In this document: positions 35,369 through 44,038 of the stretch, in pieces | Layout: every line of letters begins with the position of its first letter | Position numbering within the stretch: position 1 is the stretch's first letter | Assembly (NCBI RefSeq): GCF_030643805.1 | Contig: NZ_CP094656.1 | Location: 248,001-312,000, forward strand | Direction of reading: 5' to 3' | Origin: Alkalihalobacillus sp. AL-G | GTDB lineage: Bacteria > Bacillota > Bacilli > Bacillales > Fictibacillaceae | DNA: 64,000 bases | Made by a program: the position numbers and the translations under genes | The notes under the pieces: generated by a model | Databases searched by the model: none | The model's input: the letters and a program-made list of their open reading frames with translations, nothing else | Told to the model about the DNA's origin: nothing

Positions 35369-36139
35369 TCATTGGTTGAATGGTAGTATTTTCACTTCTA
35401 CCCGGCGGTTCTTTGCCCTGCCTTCTGATGTATCGTTCGGAGCGACGGGGTGATGCTCTCCGTAGCCGGCTTGACTGAATTTCTTAGGGTCCAGCTTTTC
35501 ATTTTGCAAAAGTAAATTCATAAAGTTGATCGATCGATGAGCACTCAGCTCCCAGTTAGATTGGAATTCGCTGTTTTGGATCGGGATATTATCAGTATGG
35601 CCAGCAATTATGATATTACGAGGGGGGTCTGTGACGAGAAGCTGAGAAATCTCCCCAGCAAGACCAACGGCCTCTTCCTTAACATGAGCACTTCCTGAAT
35701 CGAAAAGAGCATTATCTAGAATCGTAATGATCAAGCCACTTTCCGTTAATGTTGTCCGAAGACTTTTACTTAAATTCTTATCTTCAATGTATGCGTCGAT
35801 TTTTTTCTTGATTGCTGCCAGCTGTAACTGATCGAGGCTAGCTTTCTGGGTAGCTTGCTCTGGTCGATCATCCTCAGGGGTGATGGAACGTTCCGCTGTT
35901 GGAATCGAACTTTTTTCAACGACACTGACCGGACTCGTGTAATCCATCGCTCCTGTTCCACCATTTAAAGCGGATTTAAAGGAATTCGCCATATCTTCAA
36001 ACTTTTGCGCATCAACTGTACTGACTGCAAACAACACAATAAAAAGGGCGAGCAACAACGTCAGCATATCCGCATAAGGGATCAACCACGATTCATCGAT
36101 GTGTTCTTCCTTTTTGTTTTTATTGCGTGTTTTAAGCAT
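35369..36139 (-). CDS. motB: Flagellar motor stator protein MotB
   Basis: A 256-residue stator subunit from ATG 36139 (MLKTRNKNKKEEH), which overlaps the motA stop. The single helix PYADMLTLLLALFIVLFA (about 25-42) carries the conserved proton-accepting Asp. The C-terminal OmpA-like peptidoglycan-binding domain contains IAGHTDNIPIQNSEFQSNWELS and GYGEHHPVAPNDTSEGRAKNRRVEV. The N-terminal half matches B. subtilis MotB more than MotS. Together with MotA it forms the torque-generating ion channel. Confidence 0.94.
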   Translation of the reverse strand: MLKTRNKNKKEEHIDESWLIPYADMLTLLLALFIVLFAVSTVDAQKFEDMANSFKSALNGGTGAMDYTSPVSVVEKSSIPTAERSITPEDDRPEQATQKASLDQLQLAAIKKKIDAYIEDKNLSKSLRTTLTESGLIITILDNALFDSGSAHVKEEAVGLAGEISQLLVTDPPRNIIIAGHTDNIPIQNSEFQSNWELSAHRSINFMNLLLQNEKLDPKKFSQAGYGEHHPVAPNDTSEGRAKNRRVEVKILPFNQ

Positions 36140-36935
36140 TTTGCTCCGCTCCTTCCCGTAAGCCAGGAGCATCTTCTTCGTTTCGTTGACTAGCAGGTAT
36201 ATAGATTTTCAGTTTTTCTTCAATTACGCGTGGTGAAGCACCGTCCTGTATGGAGAGAATACCTTCAACCATCACTTGTTTAACCATCACTTCTTGTTTC
36301 GATTTTCGCTTAAGCTTGTTTGCAAAAGGGTGCCATAAGACATATCCGGTAAAAATCCCGAATAAGGTGGCAATGAATGCGGCAGCAATTGCATGTCCAA
36401 GTGCTTCAATGTCATTGAGGTTACCCAGGGCAGCAATCAAACCGACGACCGCTCCAAGGACACCGAGTGTAGGTGCGTACGTCCCGGCCTGTGTAAAGAT
36501 AGCGGCACAGCTTTCGTGTCGTTCTTCCATTGCGGAAAGATCCTCGACCATCACATCTCTGATGAATTCTGGTGTTTGACCATCAATAACCATCTTCATT
36601 CCATTTTTAAGGAAAGGATCATTAATATCATCCGCATGGGCTTCAAGTGAAAGTAATCCTTCTTTTCGTGCGACTGTTGCCCATTCACTGAAAATTGGAA
36701 TAAGCTCATTAACGGTTGTCATCTTTTTATCGGTAAAAAGAATTTTAAATAGTTTTGGTATATGTTTGATCTCACTCATCGGAAACGCGATTAAAATCGA
36801 TGCGGCGGTTCCGGCGAAGATTATTAACATTGCGGCAGGATTAAATAAGGCTGTAGGGTCTACGCCTTTCATGATCATCCCTACCCCGATTGCGATGATG
36901 CCTAATATGATTCCGATCACTGAAGTCTTATCCAT
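36132..36935 (-). CDS. motA: Flagellar motor stator protein MotA
   Basis: A 267-residue membrane subunit from ATG 36935 (MDKTSVIGIILGI), with GAGGATGA upstream; the long open frame upstream of it is not needed. Four membrane helices, MEERHESCAAIFTQAGTYAPTLGVLGAVVGLIAAL around 150-185, and the charged cytoplasmic loop are as in B. subtilis MotA. With MotB it conducts ions to drive rotation. The pair is an isolated two-gene operon, as in B. subtilis. Confidence 0.95.
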   Translation of the reverse strand: MDKTSVIGIILGIIAIGVGMIMKGVDPTALFNPAAMLIIFAGTAASILIAFPMSEIKHIPKLFKILFTDKKMTTVNELIPIFSEWATVARKEGLLSLEAHADDINDPFLKNGMKMVIDGQTPEFIRDVMVEDLSAMEERHESCAAIFTQAGTYAPTLGVLGAVVGLIAALGNLNDIEALGHAIAAAFIATLFGIFTGYVLWHPFANKLKRKSKQEVMVKQVMVEGILSIQDGASPRVIEEKLKIYIPASQRNEEDAPGLREGAEQNA

Positions 36936-37095
36936 TTGCAAGTCATCCTCACTTAATCTATTCTCTCGACAGTGTTCCACATAAAGAAGATACCTGTGTA
37001 AACTAGCTAAGTCTATGTCAAGGTTTAATTGAATCATGCGCTTTATCGTTTCTAATAATATCGACAAAACTAGTGGGATTGTTTAATGATTTTTA

Positions 37096-37320
37096 ACACG
37101 TTTAGAAAGTATAAAAATACTTTCTAAACGTGTAAGCGCAACACGACTCTGCTCTCGCCTGAAGGCTCGGCAGTCGCCGAGTTTTCTTTACACGTTAGGA
37201 AATTATAACTTTTCAGCAAGAAGAATTACCGACGTTGGAGAAAAGTTTACGTCCCTAGTATAAGCGCAACTACGACTCTGCTCTCGCCTGAAGGCTCGGC
37301 AATCGCCGAGTTTTCTTTAA
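37096..37320. repeat. REP-like repeats, copies B and C in tandem
   Basis: Copy B (37096-37190) opens with a perfect 17-bp hairpin: ACACGTTTAGAAAGTAT, AAAA, ATACTTTCTAAACGTGT (37096-37133), then TAAGCGCAA, TACGACTCTGCTCTCGCCTG-type sequence and GAGTTTTCTTTA. Copy C (37191-37320) starts CACGTTAGGAAATTATA and repeats the same 3' half. The rest of 37085-37461 holds only the terminator at 37411. Confidence 0.82.
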
Positions 37321-37410
37321 ATAGAAACTACTTTATGGCAGCGAGGGATGAGCATACCCGATCAAACGAAAAAGGGTGGAGTTCATCGTACCCCAACCCA
37401 ATCAATAACG

Positions 37411-37455
37411 AAAAAACTGACCCAACATCTACTAATTATCGATGATTTGGGTCAG
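37411..37455 (-). terminator. Terminator of the LTA-synthase-family gene
   Basis: CTGACCCAA (37418-37426) pairs with TTGGGTCAG (37447-37455); leftward reading then runs into TTTTTTCG. Confidence 0.85.
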
Positions 37456-37461
37456 CTTCGG

Positions 37462-39312
37462 TTATTTTTTACTTGTCGCGAAATCTGTAAAACGGAGTAG
37501 GTCGCCATAAATCAACCCATCGGATAACTCGAGCTCGTGAAGTCCTTGTTCCTTGATATCCGTACAGGTTTCAACAGGAATTTCTTTTCCAGTCTTACGC
37601 TCATAACACGTTTCATCTGTATAAATATAATCTTTCCCAACAACACTTCGATTTCTAAATACGGCTAGTTGTTTATGATCCTTTGAAAAGAGATCAGTAC
37701 CGAAATGTATCCCATCTGCTTGGATTCCTAAAAGATGCAGTATGGTAGGTTTCAGGTCAATTTGGCTGGACACTTGGGAGATGGTCTTACCTTCTTGACC
37801 GGGGATATGAATAATTAACGGTACACGCTGCAGCTGTACATTATCATAGGGTGTAATTTCTTTTCCTAACACTTGCCCCATTGCCTCGTCGTGGCGCTCA
37901 GATATTCCATAATGATCCCCATAGATGATGATGATCGAATCATTGTAAATTCCTTCATCCTTTAAGTCCTGGATAAACTGTTCTATCGCATGATCCGTGT
38001 ATCGTATTGTAACAGGATAGCGGTTAACAATTGGATCCTCTGTATTGTAGGTGGAAATCATTTGATCCTCTTCATCATACTTGTAAGGGTGGTGATTGGT
38101 TAACGTGATGAATCTAGTATAATACGGTTGAGGCAGCTCCTTTAAATACTTGATTGATTGCTTGAAAAAAGGAACATCCTTCAGACCGTAGTTGATTTTG
38201 TTCTCATCGTTTATCGTGTAGTACTGTTCAGCAAAAAATTTATCATAACCAACTGTTTTATACATGATATCCCGGTTCCAGAAGCTTTTATTATTGCCAT
38301 GGAATACAGCACTGTAGTACCCATATTCATTAATGATTTCTGGAGTACCATGATACTCGTTCAGTGGATGTGTTTGGAAAACAGCTCCCCTCGGCAACGG
38401 ATAAAGAGACTGATCGAGCAAGAATTCAGAGTCAGAGGTTTTTCCCTGACCAGTCTGGTGGTAGAAGTTATCAAAATAATAGCTTTCCTTTATAAAATCG
38501 TTAAGAAATGGTGTGATTTCTTCTCCATTTACCTTTCTTCCGATGACGAACTGCTGGGTTGATTCCATTGAGATGACAATGAGGTTTTTCTCTCTTGCCA
38601 ATCCGAAGAAATCAGGATTTGCTGGAGCGGACTTTTTATCGGTATACTCCTTCACCTCGACAACATCAACATTGTCAGCCATTGCCTTTTGCGCAGTTGT
38701 TTTGGATTGCAGTAATAGATCATAGACATGGTAGTTATATGTTCCCAAGTTTTTGACAAGCAGCTCTCTGTCAAACGTACGGGTTAACAGCTGTGGTCTT
38801 TCCGATTCTGCAAGTCCAATATTCACAATTAGTAAAAGCAGCGCAGTTACGAGGATTCTTGAAAAATCCTTTCGTGTTACCGGTACAGGCTGGAAAGATT
38901 GCCGCTTGAATAAATAAAAAAGAACAATCAGGTCTAGAAAGAAAAAGATATCGTACCAATACGTTTGTGCAAGTAAGCTGTTGCCGATATCCCCGACATT
39001 ATTCGTTTGAAATAGGACGGGTACGGTAATAAAATCATTAAAGAAACGATAATAGAGTGTATTTGCGTATAAAATAAATGAGAGCAACAATGCAATGATC
39101 AGCGTAAATCGGTTCCGAACCCGCTCTGAAAAGAGAAATACGAGTGAAAGTAAAAACAGTACAGAGCTGAGTGGATTAATAAAAAGAATGATTTCTTGTT
39201 TCCAATCAGATGTTAGCAAGCTAAAACAAAGCTTATAAACAACATAGGTTTTAATCCATAAAATGAGAGCTGTAATAATGATCGTATTATATTTTCGTGT
39301 ATGATTAAACAT
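37462..39312 (-). CDS. LTA synthase family sulfatase-fold protein
   Basis: A 616-residue protein from ATG 39312 (MFNHTRKYN), with GGGAGGTAG upstream. Five N-terminal membrane helices (about 10-200) precede an extracellular sulfatase-type domain. VISMESTQQ holds the metal-ligand Glu, and GQGKTSDSEF has the nucleophile Thr (about residue 300 region). GDHYGISERHDEAM supplies further metal ligands. The family polymerises glycerol phosphate into lipoteichoic acid or primes it. Bacilli carry several paralogues, so the exact role (LtaS, YfnI, YqgS or YvgJ type) is not assigned. Confidence 0.9.
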   Translation of the reverse strand: MFNHTRKYNTIIITALILWIKTYVVYKLCFSLLTSDWKQEIILFINPLSSVLFLLSLVFLFSERVRNRFTLIIALLLSFILYANTLYYRFFNDFITVPVLFQTNNVGDIGNSLLAQTYWYDIFFFLDLIVLFYLFKRQSFQPVPVTRKDFSRILVTALLLLIVNIGLAESERPQLLTRTFDRELLVKNLGTYNYHVYDLLLQSKTTAQKAMADNVDVVEVKEYTDKKSAPANPDFFGLAREKNLIVISMESTQQFVIGRKVNGEEITPFLNDFIKESYYFDNFYHQTGQGKTSDSEFLLDQSLYPLPRGAVFQTHPLNEYHGTPEIINEYGYYSAVFHGNNKSFWNRDIMYKTVGYDKFFAEQYYTINDENKINYGLKDVPFFKQSIKYLKELPQPYYTRFITLTNHHPYKYDEEDQMISTYNTEDPIVNRYPVTIRYTDHAIEQFIQDLKDEGIYNDSIIIIYGDHYGISERHDEAMGQVLGKEITPYDNVQLQRVPLIIHIPGQEGKTISQVSSQIDLKPTILHLLGIQADGIHFGTDLFSKDHKQLAVFRNRSVVGKDYIYTDETCYERKTGKEIPVETCTDIKEQGLHELELSDGLIYGDLLRFTDFATSKK

Positions 39313-39554
39313 AGGGCTACCTCCCAGTAAAGCAAAAGCATAAATGTCCATTACGGTTCATACATAAAGACGAATTTAAATGAAAAAAGTTCCATAATTC
39401 TCTGAATCTATAACCGATTATCAATAAAACGAAACAAACAAACCATAAAATGGTATTATCGTAACACTCATCATAACAATTTTATCAGACAAGTCCTAGG
39501 ATTATGAATAAAAAAGGGTATCATTTTTGAAAAAAGAAGATTATAATAGTGAAA

Positions 39555-39810
39555 ATTACAGATTCGGTTGATGATGAGGAGAGTAAGTGCTTGTGTACCT
39601 TCTAGCGAACTGGAGTTGGTGGAAGTCCAGTAGGTCCAAGCACTGAACCGCACCTCGGAGAAGCTTTTTTGAAGAAATGAAGTAGGAAAAGCCGTTACCC
39701 CGCGTTAAGGGGGTAAAGAAGGGAACTATTTTACTGTTGGTGATAGTTCCAAGCAGAGTGGTACCGCGGGAATACTCGTCTCTCATTTTTTGAGAGGCGT
39801 TTTTTTATTG
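39555..39810 (+). promoter_or_regulatory. T-box riboswitch (arginine) controlling argS
   Basis: Stem I with AGTA bulge (GAGAGTAAG near 39581), a specifier region TGAAC-CGC-A with the Arg codon CGC at 39649-39651, the T-box sequence AGAGTGGTACCGCGGG at about 39755-39770, and a terminator GTCTCTC/GAGAGGC followed by T7 at 39779-39807. Uncharged tRNA-Arg should stabilise the antiterminator and allow argS transcription. A -10-like TATAAT is at 39542-39547. Confidence 0.93.
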
Positions 39811-40121
39811 CAATATGATGCTGGGTCGCGGAAACCACCTTGAAAGAGACATCAAAATCCACAATTTATGATTCTCGGATATGCTTTTTGTATCAATTTG
39901 TCCTTTTTGATGCATTTAACAATCGGATTTCTGTAAAATCAATAAATTTCACCTGAAAAGACGTTTTTCTAAAGCGTAGAAAGAACAGGAACCAAGCGGG
40001 CGAGGCGACCTTTTGGAATGAAAAGAAGTAAGGAAGAAACGAGTTGATCTCGTTTCCGTCACTTTGGTGAGAAAGTCTTGTGGTGATGCGTTTTGAGATC
40101 AAATAGAAGGAGTGATTTTAT
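39811..40121 (+). other. Long unexplained leader between the T-box terminator and argS
   Basis: About 310 nt without a supportable ORF separate the T-box terminator from argS. It contains a perfect hairpin GAAACGAG-TTGAT-CTCGTTTC (40036-40056) with no T run and an AAGCGTAGAAAG/TTTTTCTA complementarity near 39962-39985. No second T-box sequence is present. It could be an extra RNA control element or simply a long spacer with a second promoter. Confidence 0.45.
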
Positions 40122-41825
40122 ATGATGACAATTCAACAACTAACGGCAAAGGAAATTGCGAAGATCATTACGGATGTAACTAAGGATGAGCTCATTGAAA
40201 AGCTCGAAATCCCGCCTGATAACACCCTAGGAGACTTGGCTTTTCCATGTTTTATCCTTGCTCGAAAATTGAGGCAGTCTCCAGCGGTCATCGCCCAATG
40301 GCTTGAACAACAACTTGCCGAATCAAACGTGTTTGAGCAAGTGAAAGCGGTTGGACCGTACTTGAATGTTTTTCTTAAAAAGGATCCGATCGCTGCGAAT
40401 GTCATTAGAGAGGTTTTAACGAAAGGAAACCAATATGGATCTGCTGAAGGGTCGAGCAGTGGAACGATTACGATCGATCTTTCCTCTCCGAACATAGCCA
40501 AACCGTTTTCCATGGGTCATTTACGTTCGACGGTGATTGGAAACTCGATTGCCAATATCGCTGAAAAGCTCGGATATGAGCCTGTACGAATCAATCATCT
40601 CGGCGATTGGGGTACCCAGTTCGGAAAGCTCATGACAGCCTATCATAAATGGGGTGATGAAAGTCTCGTCAAAGAAAACCCGATCAAGGAATTAAATAAA
40701 TTATATGTCCGTTTTCATGAAGAGGCGAAGACGGATGAAACGTTGAACGATGAGGGGCGAAGCTGGTTTAAGAAATTGGAAGAGGGAGACCCAGAGGCAG
40801 AAGCGTTATGGAAATGGTTCCGTGATGAATCGCTGAAAGACTTTCAAAAAATCTACGACCTGCTTGATATAACCTTTGATTCCTTGCACGGTGAAGCGTT
40901 TTACAACGATAAAATGCTCCCTGTTGTCGAAGAGCTCACAGAAAAAGGATTGCTCGTCGAATCAGAAGGTGCAATGGTCGTCGATCTATCGGATTCCGAT
41001 TTATCACCCGCATTGATCAAAAAGAAAGACGGGGCAAGTCTTTATGTAACACGGGACCTTGCTGCCGCTCAATATAGAAAAAACACCTATGATTTCAAGG
41101 AATCGCTTTATGTGGTCGGTCAAGAACAATCCCTTCACTTCGAACAGCTTAAAAAGGTTCTTCATATGATGGGGTATGAGTGGGCAAACGACATGCACCA
41201 TATTCCATTTGGACTCATTCTTCAAGACGGCAAGAAAATGTCAACTCGAAAAGGTAAGACGATCCTGCTCGAGGAAGTTCTTAAACAAACGATTAACCAG
41301 GCTGAAAACAACATTACCGAAAAGAACCCGACGTTGGAGGACAAAGAAAAGGTTGCAGAGATGGTTGGGGTAGGTGCGGTCATTTTCAATGATTTGAGGC
41401 AGTCAAGATTGAACAGTGTAGAATTTAATATAGAAACTATGCTTCGATTTGAAGGCGAGACGGGCCCATATGTTCAATATACTCATGCTCGGGCATGTAC
41501 GCTTTTAAAGAAAGGGAATTACGAGAAGGAATCCGAGCTGAACTTGCTTGAAGTTGTTAAGGAACCGTGTGCCTGGGAGATTATTTTAACGTTGGAAAAA
41601 TTCCCTGCTGTCGTTGAACGTGCTTACAAAGAGTATGAGCCTTCGGTTATCTCGAGATACGTGATTGAATTAGCCCGATACTTCAATCAATATTATGGAA
41701 AAGTGCGTATTTTATCCGGTACCAACGAAGAACAACATGCTCGCCTGATTCTCGTAGAAGCAGTCACAATCGTTTTGAATGAAGGATTACGTTTATTAGG
41801 CATTAAATCTCCTCAACAAATGTAA
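40122..41825 (+). CDS. argS: Arginyl-tRNA synthetase
   Basis: Charges tRNA-Arg with arginine. The 567 residues contain the class I HIGH-equivalent FSMGHLRST (about 126-134), KMSTRKGK (about 370) and the C-terminal anticodon-binding DALR-type domain (PYVQYTHARACTLL). The start ATG at 40122 follows AAGGAGTGATT. Control by the arginine T-box upstream. Followed closely by a VOC-family gene. No anomaly. Confidence 0.95.
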   Translation: MMTIQQLTAKEIAKIITDVTKDELIEKLEIPPDNTLGDLAFPCFILARKLRQSPAVIAQWLEQQLAESNVFEQVKAVGPYLNVFLKKDPIAANVIREVLTKGNQYGSAEGSSSGTITIDLSSPNIAKPFSMGHLRSTVIGNSIANIAEKLGYEPVRINHLGDWGTQFGKLMTAYHKWGDESLVKENPIKELNKLYVRFHEEAKTDETLNDEGRSWFKKLEEGDPEAEALWKWFRDESLKDFQKIYDLLDITFDSLHGEAFYNDKMLPVVEELTEKGLLVESEGAMVVDLSDSDLSPALIKKKDGASLYVTRDLAAAQYRKNTYDFKESLYVVGQEQSLHFEQLKKVLHMMGYEWANDMHHIPFGLILQDGKKMSTRKGKTILLEEVLKQTINQAENNITEKNPTLEDKEKVAEMVGVGAVIFNDLRQSRLNSVEFNIETMLRFEGETGPYVQYTHARACTLLKKGNYEKESELNLLEVVKEPCAWEIILTLEKFPAVVERAYKEYEPSVISRYVIELARYFNQYYGKVRILSGTNEEQHARLILVEAVTIVLNEGLRLLGIKSPQQM

Positions 41826-41840
41826 GAAAGGAGAAAAGGT

Positions 41841-42248
41841 ATGCAAAAGAAGAAACAAGCAGGGCTGATTCACCATATCGAGTTATACGTATCGGATTTA
41901 CAGAAGTCGATCGATTTTTGGGGATGGCTTCTTGGCGAGCTTGGTTATACGGAATTTCAAAAATGGGAAAAAGGTCGAAGCTACAAGCTGAAGGATTCAT
42001 ATATCGTTTTTGTTCAAGCAGAAGAGAAACATCTAGACGTTCCGTATCACCGTTGCAGAGTTGGATTGAATCACCTTGCGTTTTATGGAGAATCGATAGA
42101 TCAAGTCAATCGGCTCACTACGGAGTTGAAGAAGAAAGGGGTGAGGATTCTGTATGAAAATCGGCACCCATATGCAGGCGGGATGAACCATTATGCTGTT
42201 TATTTGGAAGACCCTGACCGAATTAAGGTTGAAATCGTAGCGCCTTGA
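41841..42248 (+). CDS. Glyoxalase/VOC superfamily protein
   Basis: A 135-residue metal-dependent fold with two beta-alpha-beta-beta-beta modules. HHIELYVSDLQKSIDFWGWLLGELGY at the N-terminus and GGMNHYAVYLEDPDRIKVEIVAP at the C-terminus are typical, and the His/Glu pattern suggests a metal site. The start follows GAAAGGAGAAAAGGT, 15 bp after argS, so it may be co-transcribed. Substrate unknown; family members act on methylglyoxal, fosfomycin or catechols. Confidence 0.82.
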   Translation: MQKKKQAGLIHHIELYVSDLQKSIDFWGWLLGELGYTEFQKWEKGRSYKLKDSYIVFVQAEEKHLDVPYHRCRVGLNHLAFYGESIDQVNRLTTELKKKGVRILYENRHPYAGGMNHYAVYLEDPDRIKVEIVAP

Positions 42249-42317
42249 AGCCTAAATAGGGGTGAAAAATCGAAGAAACTGCGAAACGTACCATCGGATT
42301 CAAAAATGAATAAATAA

Positions 42318-42358
42318 AGGACTGACCCAATATCAATGATCCGGGCCAGTCTTTTTGA
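42318..42358. terminator. Terminator between VOC gene and anti-sigma gene
   Basis: GACTGACCC and GGGCCAGTC (one mismatch) flank a 17-nt loop, followed by TTTTTG; usable in both directions. Confidence 0.8.
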
Positions 42359-42359
42359 T

Positions 42360-43226
42360 TTATTGCATTGGAGTCCAAGAAACCGTCCAGACGTTTAGTT
42401 CCTCGTTAAAAATCAAACGGAAGAAACGCATCGATTCCCCAGTTCCGCCCCACGTAATATAAGCCTCTTTTTGATTCAACGGGTTCAGTTCGATCCCAAG
42501 ATCAAATGATTTTACAGAGTTTAACTCATTGAGCATTTTTTCAGTGCTCGACCTAGATGTAGGATGCTTCTTGATAGAGTCCAAGAATTGTTGTTTCGAT
42601 TCTGGTGTACCCCCAGATTTCTGAGAATACAGGTCATATTGAGTGCTGTGATTTTCTTGTTGTACACCATAGTAATAAAGCTGCATCACCTCGAATGGTT
42701 CCAAACCTTCAAGCTCTCGTTGATCATGGCTATTGCTGAATTTCTCATACACGTTTAAAAGCTTCTCATTCAACGGCAGGACAGGTCCCTCGATGGTTTT
42801 CTGGTCAATCATCTTAGTATTCTGATCTAAGGCATTGAATTCTCTTTGGGCTTCTGCAGTCGATTCAGCATGCCCTTTTGATTCCTCTCGATGTTGCGAA
42901 TACTTTTCTAGAGTAGCGGCGTTTTCAGCTGAATCAGCCGCAGCACTTTGGTCAGCAGAAGCGTCACTACCACCGCTTGCTTTATCCATTGATGATTCAT
43001 ATCCATTGGACTGGTTAAGAATAAACTGGACGGAAGCAACAATAAGGAGTAGAGACGCAGCCACACTAATGAATGCCTTCCAGTTTCGATAATATTTACT
43101 ACCCGATTGATTTCGTTTTTTCGAGATCACTTTACGGATCTTTGAGCGATTTTGCTCTGTGAATTTTGGTTCTTCAGAGATCATTCGATTCAGAGTTTGA
43201 TTGAGATCTTTAAGATGTTCTTCCAT
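42360..43226 (-). CDS. Anti-sigma factor candidate for the adjacent ECF sigma factor
   Basis: A 288-residue protein with a charged cytoplasmic N-terminus (about 1-46), one membrane helix (AFISVAASLLLIVASVQFIL, about 47-66) and an extracytoplasmic domain. The linker is rich in Ser/Asp/Ala (about 70-110), and the C-terminal 100 residues end in FNEELNVWTVSWTPMQ, resembling a small beta-rich sensor. Overlap of 17 bp with the sigma gene and topology argue for an anti-sigma role. No ZAS zinc motif is seen. The stimulus is unknown. Confidence 0.75.
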   Translation of the reverse strand: MEEHLKDLNQTLNRMISEEPKFTEQNRSKIRKVISKKRNQSGSKYYRNWKAFISVAASLLLIVASVQFILNQSNGYESSMDKASGGSDASADQSAAADSAENAATLEKYSQHREESKGHAESTAEAQREFNALDQNTKMIDQKTIEGPVLPLNEKLLNVYEKFSNSHDQRELEGLEPFEVMQLYYYGVQQENHSTQYDLYSQKSGGTPESKQQFLDSIKKHPTSRSSTEKMLNELNSVKSFDLGIELNPLNQKEAYITWGGTGESMRFFRLIFNEELNVWTVSWTPMQ

Positions 43227-43800
43227 CGTCTGAGCTCCTTTCTGAAGTGATGATTTCTTTTAACAGCTGCCTTCCGCGGTGCAGCCTCGTTTTTACGGTT
43301 GAATCATTTAACAACAGCATCAGGCTAATGTCTTGAACGGTCAGTTCCTCAAAATAGTAGAGGAGCATCACTTCACGATATTTGATCGGTAAAGTAAGTA
43401 TCTGGCTAGCCAATTTTTCTTTTTCATCTCGTGCAATCAGCTCTTGTTCAAGGGTTGACTTTTCCCCTTTTATCCACTTCGATATTTTGTCTGTAAAATG
43501 AAGGTTTCGGAATGACCAGCTTCTTAAATGGTCATGGCATCGGTTGATTGTAATTCGATACACCCAAGTTTTCACAGACGATTCACCACGAAATGTATCA
43601 AGCTTCGTGTAACACGTTACAAACACTTCCTGTACAATGTCCTCGGCCTTTCCCCAATCCTTTACATACGTATAGGCAAGGCGGATTAGTTTTTCACCGT
43701 ATTGATCCATCAAATGCTCGATCACTTCATCCTTTGGATAACGGCCGATTATGTTATCGATTTGTACCGATGATTGCTTCTTCGGTTTGTATTCTTCCAA
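43210..43800 (-). CDS. ECF-type RNA polymerase sigma factor
   Basis: A 196-residue sigma-70 family member. Region 2 includes WGKAEDIVQEVFVTCYTKLDTFRG and SSVKTWVYRITINRCHDHLR (about 49-93). Region 4 includes LTVQDISLMLLLNDSTVKTRLHRGRQLL (about 152-180). An extended N-terminus of about 25 residues precedes region 2. TTG start at 43800 with AAGGGGGT upstream. A matching ECF promoter at 43839-43865 implies autoregulation. It is a different lineage from SigX at 33.3 kb. Confidence 0.88.
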   Translation of the reverse strand: MEEYKPKKQSSVQIDNIIGRYPKDEVIEHLMDQYGEKLIRLAYTYVKDWGKAEDIVQEVFVTCYTKLDTFRGESSVKTWVYRITINRCHDHLRSWSFRNLHFTDKISKWIKGEKSTLEQELIARDEKEKLASQILTLPIKYREVMLLYYFEELTVQDISLMLLLNDSTVKTRLHRGRQLLKEIITSERSSDDGRTS

Positions 43801-43838
43801 TCGGTTGACCCCCTTATCGAACCGGTTCTAATTCTTTT

Positions 43839-43865
43839 GACGTAGCAAAGTATGAATCCGTTTCA
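43839..43865 (-). promoter_or_regulatory. ECF-type promoter of the second sigma/anti-sigma pair
   Basis: Leftward: TGAAAC, 17 bp, CGTC. The element lies about 40 bp before the sigma start and matches the -35 GAAAC and -10 CGTC of ECF promoters. Confidence 0.68.
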
Positions 43866-44038
43866 TTCTAATACAAACATTGTACCAGTTTTGCTGAATC
43901 GATCATCAATAAGGGTGCATAAAGCACGCGAATGGTAAAAAAGGGAGATTGTTGTCCTCATAGAGCGCTCATGCTTTTTTAAACTAAAAATCTGCTGTGA
44001 TAGAATGTAGGAATAAGATGGGCGGGGAGTGTGTAATT

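Noticed and set aside
36936-37067. N-terminal extension of MotA
   Set aside because: MDKTSVIGIILG matches the known MotA start and has GAGGATGA upstream.
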